In this document: positions 58,275 through 64,000 of the stretch, piece by piece
How the letters are laid out: the number at the start of each line of letters is the position of its first letter
Numbering within the stretch: the first letter of the stretch is position 1
Source: Treponema socranskii subsp. socranskii VPI DR56BR1116 = ATCC 35536
GTDB lineage: Bacteria > Spirochaetota > Spirochaetia > Treponematales > Treponemataceae
DNA length: 64,000 bases
Reading direction: 5' to 3'
Assembly (NCBI RefSeq): GCF_000468115.1
Contig: NZ_AVQI01000080.1
Coordinates: 1-64,000 of the forward strand
Notes under the pieces: generated by a model
What the model saw: only the letters and a program-made list of their open reading frames with translations
The model's database searches: none
What the model was told of the DNA's origin: nothing
Made by a program: the position numbers and the translations under genes

Positions 58275-60269
58275 TTATAACAGCGAGACGGGATCGACGT
58301 CGCATTCGATGTACACCGACTGCGCATGGCTGTAGCCGAAGAGGAGTGTTCTTGCGGCTTTTTGCAGGGGGCGGATATCGCTTCCTCGAAGCAGCAAGTG
58401 ATAGCGGTAGTTTTGCGATATTTTTAAAATCGGGCATTCGGCAGGTCCGAGTATTTCGACGGCGTTTTCGAAATGCATTTTTTTTACTTCGTCGGAGAGG
58501 AGTTTCGCTCCTTCTTCTGCCGTTTCTTCGGCGGCGTTTTTATCGGCGGAACGGAATACGAGGCGGACGAGGCGGCTGAACGGCGGAAAGCCCAGGAGCT
58601 TTCGCTGTCCGAGTTCATACGCGTAAAATTTTTCCGTATCGTGGGTGCACGCGAGCGCGACGGGCTCTCTCGACGGGTTGTAGGTTTGCACGAGCACTTT
58701 TCCGTCGGGGAAAAAACGTCCCGCGCGGCCTGCAACCTGCGTGATAAGCGAAAATGTCCGCTCGGAAGCGCGGAAGTCCGGCACGTGCAGCCCCGTGTCC
58801 GCGAGCACGATACCGACAAGGCGCAGGTTCGGAAAGTTTAGCCCCTTGGCGACCATCTGCGTGCCGAGCATGATGTCGTATTCTCCGCGTCCGAAGGCCG
58901 TAAGTTTTTCTTCGAGTTCGCCTCGCTTTGTTAACGCGTCGGTGTCGATTCTGACGATCTTCGCGTTCGGAAATTTCGCTTTCGTTTCCGCTTCGATGTA
59001 TTCGGTACCGAATCCCGAATAGCCGATATTGAGCGAACCGCATGCGGGACACGATTCGGGCGGTTCGACCGACCATCCGCAGTAATGGCAGCGAAGATGC
59101 CGCTCGCTTTTGTGGTAGGTCATCGGCACGGAGCAGTTTTTGCACGTCATCTCGTAGCCGCAGTCTCCGCATCGGAAAAAGTGGGTAAAGCCTCTCCGAT
59201 TTAAAAAAAGTATCGTCTGTTTTTTGAGATTGAGCGTCGTCCTGATTTCGTTTGCAAGCGAACGCGAAAGGCAGCCGTCAGTCTGTTCCTTTGTCAAATC
59301 GATGCGCGCGATTTCGGGCATCGCCCCTCCTGCAAGGCGCTTTGTAAGCGTGTGACGGACGAGGCTTCCTTCGTTCATGAGGTGCCACGATTCGACCGAC
59401 GGCGTCGCGCTTCCCATAACGAGCGGAATTGCCCTTCGCGATGCGCGGTACATTGCAACTTGGCGCGCGTGATAGCGGGGCGTCGTTCCGCTTTTGTAGG
59501 AAGCGTCGTGTTCTTCATCGATGATGATGAGTCCCAAATCCGGCACCGGAGCGAACACTGCGCTCCGCGCTCCGACGACGACGCGCGCTTCTTTTCGGAG
59601 TATGCGTTTCCACTCGGAAAACTTTTTACTTTTTGTGAGGCCGGAGTGGAGGACTGCTGCGGTTTCTCCGAAGCGAGAGCGAACCGCGCGTATCACTTGG
59701 GGCGTAAGGCCGATTTCAGGGACGAGATAGATGACACCTTTGTTTTGTGCGAGGACGGATTCGGCGACGCGCAAAAACACTTCCGTTTTGCCGCTTCCCG
59801 TCGGCCCGTACACGTAGTGGAAAGACGCGCGCTTTGCTTTTGCAGAAAGGATATCCGAAACCGCCTGCTTCTGTTCGTCGGAAAGTGCGTATGCTTCGCT
59901 TGAAGAGATGTCGTCGGTAAATGAAAATCCTCCGGCGCCCGCTTCACGCCTTCCGGACGGAATCATCGCCGAAACGATTTCGCCGAGCGGGCAGAGGTAG
60001 TAATCGGCCATCCATTTTGCGAGTGTAAAGAGTTCGCTCGTCAAAAGCGGCTCTTCGTCTACGATGCGCCGTACGGCGCGGATTTTTTCTTTCGGCACAT
60101 CATCGGGCGCCGTATCTTTGATACCCGTGATAAAGCCCGTAAGCTTTCTGTTTCCGAAGGGCACTTCGACCCGCATTCCGATTTCGGCTTTTTCTTTTTC
60201 GTCGGGTGTATACGAATACGTAAACGATCGGTTTACCGGCACGTTTAAAACGACGTCGAGGTATATCAT
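58275..60269 (-). CDS. priA: Primosomal protein N' (PriA helicase)
   Basis: PriA restarts stalled replication forks. Its 664 residues run: N-terminal DNA-binding domain (LNVPVNRSFTYSYTP), Walker A GPTGSGKTE (about residue 155), DEEH (LIIIDEEHDASYKSG), and the eight-Cys zinc domain (CGDCGYEMTCKNC, CHYCGW, CPACGS). The helicase C-domain carries GTQMVAKGLNFPN and QVAGRAGR. The ATG overlaps the stop of the uracil-DNA glycosylase gene (ATGA). Confidence 0.95.
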   Translation of the reverse strand: MIYLDVVLNVPVNRSFTYSYTPDEKEKAEIGMRVEVPFGNRKLTGFITGIKDTAPDDVPKEKIRAVRRIVDEEPLLTSELFTLAKWMADYYLCPLGEIVSAMIPSGRREAGAGGFSFTDDISSSEAYALSDEQKQAVSDILSAKAKRASFHYVYGPTGSGKTEVFLRVAESVLAQNKGVIYLVPEIGLTPQVIRAVRSRFGETAAVLHSGLTKSKKFSEWKRILRKEARVVVGARSAVFAPVPDLGLIIIDEEHDASYKSGTTPRYHARQVAMYRASRRAIPLVMGSATPSVESWHLMNEGSLVRHTLTKRLAGGAMPEIARIDLTKEQTDGCLSRSLANEIRTTLNLKKQTILFLNRRGFTHFFRCGDCGYEMTCKNCSVPMTYHKSERHLRCHYCGWSVEPPESCPACGSLNIGYSGFGTEYIEAETKAKFPNAKIVRIDTDALTKRGELEEKLTAFGRGEYDIMLGTQMVAKGLNFPNLRLVGIVLADTGLHVPDFRASERTFSLITQVAGRAGRFFPDGKVLVQTYNPSREPVALACTHDTEKFYAYELGQRKLLGFPPFSRLVRLVFRSADKNAAEETAEEGAKLLSDEVKKMHFENAVEILGPAECPILKISQNYRYHLLLRGSDIRPLQKAARTLLFGYSHAQSVYIECDVDPVSLL

Positions 60270-61102
60270 TTTTTAATAAAATCTTTTGCGTAATCCGGGA
60301 CGAGACGCAAAAGTTCCGCGCGGAAAAGTTTTAAATCCTCCCACGCCGGCCGCTTCAGCGACACATCCCGAAGCAGGGCGCTCGGATGATAGGTGACGAG
60401 GAGCGGTATGCCCTCGTAATCGCGGAAAGTGCCGCGAAGTCGTCCGAGCGCTTCCGTCGTTTTTAATAAATTCTGCGCCGCAGTTCTGCCTGCTGCGAGG
60501 ATGAGCTTGGGCTTGAGTATATGAATCTGCGCTTCGAGAAAGGAAATACATGCATCCGCTTCTTCGGGGAGCGGCGTCCTGTTGTTCGGCGGGCGGCATT
60601 TTACGATATTTGCGATGTAGCAGTTCACATCGCGCGAAAGGGAAATCGCTTCGAGCATTTTGTCGAGGAGCTTTCCCGCAGGCCCGACAAAGGGAAGTCC
60701 CTGAGCGTCTTCTTCCGCTCCCGGCCCTTCGCCGACGACGAGAACGGCAGGATTGGGAACGCCCATGCCCGGCACGGTGTGCGTCCTCTTTTTCGAAAGC
60801 GCGCAGCGCGAACATGAGGCGACTTTTTGTGCGACATCTTCGAGCGTGATGCCGCTCCGTCCCTGTCCGGCGCTCGCACGATCGGCCGGCTCCGCGTCTG
60901 CATAATCGCCGGCGCGTCCGAAGGATGCGGAAACGTAGGCCGTCCGATCGGAGGCTTCCGCATTTGTCGCAGGTTCGGCATCGTCGGAAAAAGAGGGCGC
61001 TTCCGAAAAAGCGCGCGGTATGTAAGCGCACAGCGACGACGATGCCGTTTTGAGGAGATTCCACACTGCTTGTTTTTCTGCGGCAAGCATATACTTAAGC
61101 AT
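60266..61102 (-). CDS. Uracil-DNA glycosylase, family 4
   Basis: The enzyme removes uracil from DNA. The 278 residues have a variable N-terminal 85, then the family 4 domain. Cys ligands of its [4Fe-4S] cluster lie in CSRCAL and later CRPP and the C-terminal half. Motif A is VGEGPGAEEDAQGLPFVGPAGKLL, and the C-terminal motif is VTYHPSALLRD. N-terminal extensions of this type are also seen in phage-polymerase-linked relatives. The start is the ATG at 61102, with a second ATG at 61090. Confidence 0.9.
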   Translation of the reverse strand: MLKYMLAAEKQAVWNLLKTASSSLCAYIPRAFSEAPSFSDDAEPATNAEASDRTAYVSASFGRAGDYADAEPADRASAGQGRSGITLEDVAQKVASCSRCALSKKRTHTVPGMGVPNPAVLVVGEGPGAEEDAQGLPFVGPAGKLLDKMLEAISLSRDVNCYIANIVKCRPPNNRTPLPEEADACISFLEAQIHILKPKLILAAGRTAAQNLLKTTEALGRLRGTFRDYEGIPLLVTYHPSALLRDVSLKRPAWEDLKLFRAELLRLVPDYAKDFIKK

Positions 61103-61217
61103 AACACATTGCTTGTGCTTTACGCAAGAATAAGGTATAGTAGGTCGAATATCGAGTTTCGAAAATATTTCTAAATAAAGGTATGCTTTTAGCGAGAACC
61201 CGTCCGCTTAGCCGCGG

Positions 61218-61258
61218 TCGAGCTTTTTAGGACAGGCTTCCGCAAGCCTAACGCTCGA
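61218..61258. other. Structured intergenic segment
   Basis: TCGAGC (61218-61223) pairs with GCTCGA (61253-61258) around the hairpin AGGCTT-CCGC-AAGCCT (61234-61249). Smaller stems flank it (CGGC-N5-GCCG near 61262). It is GC-rich in an otherwise AT-rich 290-bp gap (61103-61395) that has no ORF, so it could be a small RNA or leader structure. Confidence 0.4.
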
Positions 61259-61345
61259 AACGGCACGCAGCCGGAACCTCGCCTTGAGCATAATTTTATT
61301 TGTTTTTCGAAACTCGCCATTCAGTTGGTGAGCGAAACAGATGGA

Positions 61346-61373
61346 AAATTTCGAGTTTTAGAAAACTCGAAAT
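61346..61373. repeat. Perfect palindrome of the CGAGTTTT family
   Basis: AATTTCGAGTTTT-AG-AAAACTCGAAATT has 13-bp exact arms and is followed by GAAC, 23 bp before the outer-membrane gene. Its arms and tail match the third module of the repeat at 40142-40177 (CGAGTTTTC...GAAAACTCGAAATT...TTGAAC). Confidence 0.6.
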
Positions 61374-61395
61374 TGAACCTAGTAAAAACGATTTT

Positions 61396-63072
61396 ATGAA
61401 AATAAAAAAATTATCGATAATATTGTTTTTGGCGGCAGTATTTTTTTCAGCCGCATATACTCAAGTAAGCGTCGATCCCGCGGACGAGTTTTATGAAGCA
61501 GCTCTCCGTTGGCATATCCGCGGTGTCGTTTCCGAACTGCCGCAGCTCAAACCCTATCCGCAGGAAACCGTACGCCGTATCCTGCTCGCGGTTATGGAAA
61601 GAGGCGACCGTGAAGAAGCGTCCGACGCCCGCGAATATTACGATCAGATATTCGGTCAAGCGTGGCACGTATCGGCGGAAACAAAGGGTGCGACTCTCAT
61701 TTCGCGGAACGGAACGACGGACGAGCGCGATATCGACGGACAGATCTTTTTTTCGCGGCACGTCGGCGGAGATGTGCTGTTTGCAAACGGCTTCGGCGCG
61801 GGGTACCGCGGGGGCGTTTCGGCTAAATTCATCGATACGTCATCAGGCGTGTTCAAAGATGCGTGGGCGTCTCCCGCCTACGATACGTTTATCGATACGA
61901 TTGAAACGGGGGCGGCTGCGATAGATTTCGATGTCGACGCGATCGCTTCCTATGCGAACGAAAAAATCAGCTTGAGCGCGGGGTACAACCGCACGGGCTA
62001 TACGAATTATATCGACGGCGGCAATGTTTTGAGTCCCGCCGCGTTCAACGCGCCTCAGTTTTCGTTCGCTTATGACGGTCACCGCTTCGATTTTGTACAG
62101 CATTTTGCAGCTCTCCGTGCGTCCGATATGCTCGGAAAAAACGGTCCCTACGGAAAATTCCTTTCTTTCCACGCGCTGCGCTTTACGCCGAACCGGAAAA
62201 TCCGCCTTTCGTATTACGATTCGGTCGTCTACGGTAAACGCTTCGATCCGTCGTATTTGATTCCGTTTCCTGCCGGATTTATAGCTTCCGCAAACGGATA
62301 CGACGATAACGTAATCGCAGGTCTTTTGTTCGAATATAATTTTTTCTCAGGCGTTTCGTGGCTTACCGATTTGAGCATCAATAAGCTCGACATACCGCAG
62401 ATGGCTCGCCTGCGCTTCAATGCCGATAACCGTTTGGCGTTTAAAACGGGACTGTCCTATACGCCGAATGATTCGCTTTGCAAACTGTTGACTTTAAGCT
62501 ATACGATCATCTCTCCGTATATGTATACATCCGAAGAGACGAACGGCGAATCATATAATTATCATTCATATACGAATTGGGGACGGAGCATAGGGCAAAG
62601 TCTCCCGCCGAATTCGGATCATATTTCGTTGAAAATCAAACTCGAGCCGGTAAAGCGTTTTACCGTTTCGACCTTTGCTTCCATTACTCGTCATGCGAAC
62701 GTATATCAGTCGTACTCCAATGATGAACTGCGGGAGATGCTTTCCAAAGGTGGACGCGCGACGGACGGCAGCATCAATTCGCAGCGCTATGCTTCGACGC
62801 AGTTTTTATCGGAGTCGTACGTCATGTATATTGCGCGCGGCGGCGTCGAAGTTTCATACCGTTTTCCGCGCGTCAACGCGGGCGTCTTCGAATTGAACGG
62901 CATCTTCGCATACACGTATATCAGCAACGCGGGCATGGACACTCCGATATTCTCCGGCGCGACTAAAAGCACTGCGGATGCGCAATTCAACCTTATGCGT
63001 ACCGCTTGGGAAAATCAACTGCACGACGAATACGACATATTCTTTTCGCTGGGTGTAAAATGGACATACTAG
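61396..63072 (+). CDS. Outer-membrane beta-barrel protein
   Basis: About 558 residues have a signal peptide (KLSIILFLAAVFFSAAYTQ), a short periplasmic start and a long series of amphipathic strands rich in Tyr/Phe (FLSFHALRFTPNRKIRLSYY, LAFKTGLSYTPNDSL, YMYIARGGVEVSYRF). It ends ...DIFFSLGVKWTY with a terminal aromatic, the outer-membrane insertion signal. The capsule-assembly/Wzi-like and other spirochaete barrels look similar. No specific function is assignable. The RBS is poor, and a perfect palindrome lies just upstream. Confidence 0.8.
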   Translation: MKIKKLSIILFLAAVFFSAAYTQVSVDPADEFYEAALRWHIRGVVSELPQLKPYPQETVRRILLAVMERGDREEASDAREYYDQIFGQAWHVSAETKGATLISRNGTTDERDIDGQIFFSRHVGGDVLFANGFGAGYRGGVSAKFIDTSSGVFKDAWASPAYDTFIDTIETGAAAIDFDVDAIASYANEKISLSAGYNRTGYTNYIDGGNVLSPAAFNAPQFSFAYDGHRFDFVQHFAALRASDMLGKNGPYGKFLSFHALRFTPNRKIRLSYYDSVVYGKRFDPSYLIPFPAGFIASANGYDDNVIAGLLFEYNFFSGVSWLTDLSINKLDIPQMARLRFNADNRLAFKTGLSYTPNDSLCKLLTLSYTIISPYMYTSEETNGESYNYHSYTNWGRSIGQSLPPNSDHISLKIKLEPVKRFTVSTFASITRHANVYQSYSNDELREMLSKGGRATDGSINSQRYASTQFLSESYVMYIARGGVEVSYRFPRVNAGVFELNGIFAYTYISNAGMDTPIFSGATKSTADAQFNLMRTAWENQLHDEYDIFFSLGVKWTY

Positions 63073-63082
63073 CGGAGGCGCG

Positions 63083-64000
63083 ATGAAACGGAAATTTCTT
63101 TTTTTATATCTCAATACCGGCGCAGGTCATATTTCCGCAGCAAAGGTGCTCGCTGCGGCTTTAAAAGAAAAAGATCCCGACGTCGAAATCGAAATGCTCA
63201 ACGGCTTCGACAAGTATAATTTTTTCGGGCACTTTATGTTCGAAAAGGGATACAATTACGCGACGAATTACGTTCACGGTGCCTTTCCGCTCATCTACGA
63301 CATGGCGCAGCACCGCTGGGGCCAGACGATGTTCGTGCTTCCGCTGCGCTTTCACACGACGCGCTATCTCCGCCGCGTCATCCGCGAAAAGCAGCCGACC
63401 GATATCGTATCGTTTCACTTTGCCCTCACGCCCTTTGTTAAATCGGCGCTCCGGCAAATTTCCGAAAAGATCAATTTTACGGTAATGGTTACCGATCCGT
63501 TTACGCTGCCGAACGCATGGTTTTACGAAAACGATCAAAAATTTTTTGTGTTTTCGGAACAGGCAAAACGGCAGGCCGTCGAAGTCTGCGGCGTGCCCGA
63601 ACAAAACGTCACCGTCGTTCCGTTTTTGATGAACGAAAAATATCTTATGCCGCTGCCGTCGAAAGACGAAATTGCAGCGATAAAAGCGAAGTACGGTTTT
63701 ACGGCCGGCAAAAAAATCGTGCTGCTCGTCGGGGGTGGAGAGGGGCTTCCCGGTGCGGTTGAAATTATTAAAGAATGCGTGTTCCACCGCGCGCAGTTTT
63801 CGGTCGCAATCGTATGCGGCCGCGACAGAGCGTTTAAAGATGCGCTCGAACTCCTCAGGCGCACGTACCCCAAACTCGATCTGCACGTGTTCGGCTTTAT
63901 CGATTACCTCGACGAACTTATTAAAATATGCGACTGCGCCGTCATCAAAGCGGGGCCTGCGACGCTTATGGAAGTGATTTCGTGCCGGAAGCCCGTCATC
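63083..64000 (+). CDS. MGDG-synthase/MurG-like glycosyltransferase, truncated by the window end
   Basis: The first 306 codons are visible from the ATG at 63083 (GGAGG 4 nt upstream). The opening FLFLYLNTGAGHISAAKVLA matches the N-domain of diacylglycerol glucosyl/galactosyltransferases (TGxGH...A). The donor-binding half follows with KKIVLLVGGGEGLPGAVEII, FGFIDYLDELIKICDCAVIK and AGPATLMEVISCRKPVI. Such enzymes build glycolipids, which treponemes carry instead of LPS. The C-terminus lies outside the window. Confidence 0.85.
   Translation, partial: MKRKFLFLYLNTGAGHISAAKVLAAALKEKDPDVEIEMLNGFDKYNFFGHFMFEKGYNYATNYVHGAFPLIYDMAQHRWGQTMFVLPLRFHTTRYLRRVIREKQPTDIVSFHFALTPFVKSALRQISEKINFTVMVTDPFTLPNAWFYENDQKFFVFSEQAKRQAVEVCGVPEQNVTVVPFLMNEKYLMPLPSKDEIAAIKAKYGFTAGKKIVLLVGGGEGLPGAVEIIKECVFHRAQFSVAIVCGRDRAFKDALELLRRTYPKLDLHVFGFIDYLDELIKICDCAVIKAGPATLMEVISCRKPVI

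Overview
The window reads as a chromosome segment of a host-associated spirochaete, most likely a saccharolytic oral Treponema. Protein signatures point there: a TrpR-type regulator, bactofilin, short RpoZ, an ankyrin-repeat lipoprotein, DUF2225, a terminal-aromatic outer-membrane barrel, and an Opp system of treponemal style. The L-lactate dehydrogenase plus fumarase/fumarate-reductase genes would fit a lactate- and succinate-forming fermenter such as T. socranskii. That species guess is inference. Most of the DNA is moderately GC-rich. Three patches are visibly AT-richer and look acquired or fast-evolving: 7.2-8.7 kb, 27.6-33.9 kb and 41.06-42.56 kb.

Layout. 0-10.9 kb, mostly minus strand: NrnA phosphoesterase, a secreted protein, ornithine carbamoyltransferase, tRNA-Met(CAT), a class III ribonucleotide reductase locus (nrdR-nrdD, then a separately promoted glycyl-radical/redoxin protein with nrdG), a secreted protein of unknown function, and a BioYMN biotin ECF transporter. 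10.9-12.9 kb: a truncated IS remnant, a MATE exporter and a small SemiSWEET-like protein. 12.9-24.6 kb, all minus strand: ldh, fumC, then a tightly overlapping nine-gene run encoding HdrB, HdrC, HdrA, FlxD, FlxC, FlxB, FlxA, a fumarate-reductase-type iron-sulfur protein and a fumarate-reductase-type flavoprotein. 24.8-27.5 kb: argS and a 3-hydroxyisobutyrate-dehydrogenase family enzyme. 27.7-33.9 kb: an AT-rich carbohydrate island (ABC importer, GH31 glycosidase, AraC regulator). 33.9-40.05 kb: an Opp/Dpp peptide importer whose OppC is interrupted by an in-frame TGA and fused to OppD. 40-42.6 kb: clustered palindromes, trpR, a YefM/YoeB toxin-antitoxin pair and a lipoprotein. 42.6-45.9 kb: the ankyrin lipoprotein and a PerR/Fur regulator. 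46-58.2 kb, plus strand: rpsT, HU, lnt, bactofilin, rpoZ, miaA (its 3' end hit by a complete ISAs1-family element), a 29-residue ribosomal-type peptide, dxs, folP, cdaA, cdaR, acpS, DUF2225, truA. 58.3-64 kb: priA, uracil-DNA glycosylase, an outer-membrane protein and a truncated glycosyltransferase.

How it fits together. The two loci most worth attention are (1) the fumC-Hdr-Flx-Frd run. It looks like a soluble, possibly flavin-bifurcating NADH:fumarate reductase, with HdrABC and FlxABCD as the electron-handling core and a FrdA/FrdB-like pair as the terminal enzyme. (2) The class III ribonucleotide reductase. NrdD ends after its zinc site without a glycyl-radical tail, and the RVxGY-type radical segment sits on a second gene fused to a redoxin domain, with its own consensus promoter and palindromic operator. 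Other notable points are the OppC stop/fusion, a dxs gene without a canonical start codon, several promoters placed so close to the ATG that the mRNAs should be leaderless, and a recurring composite palindrome family in intergenic DNA.
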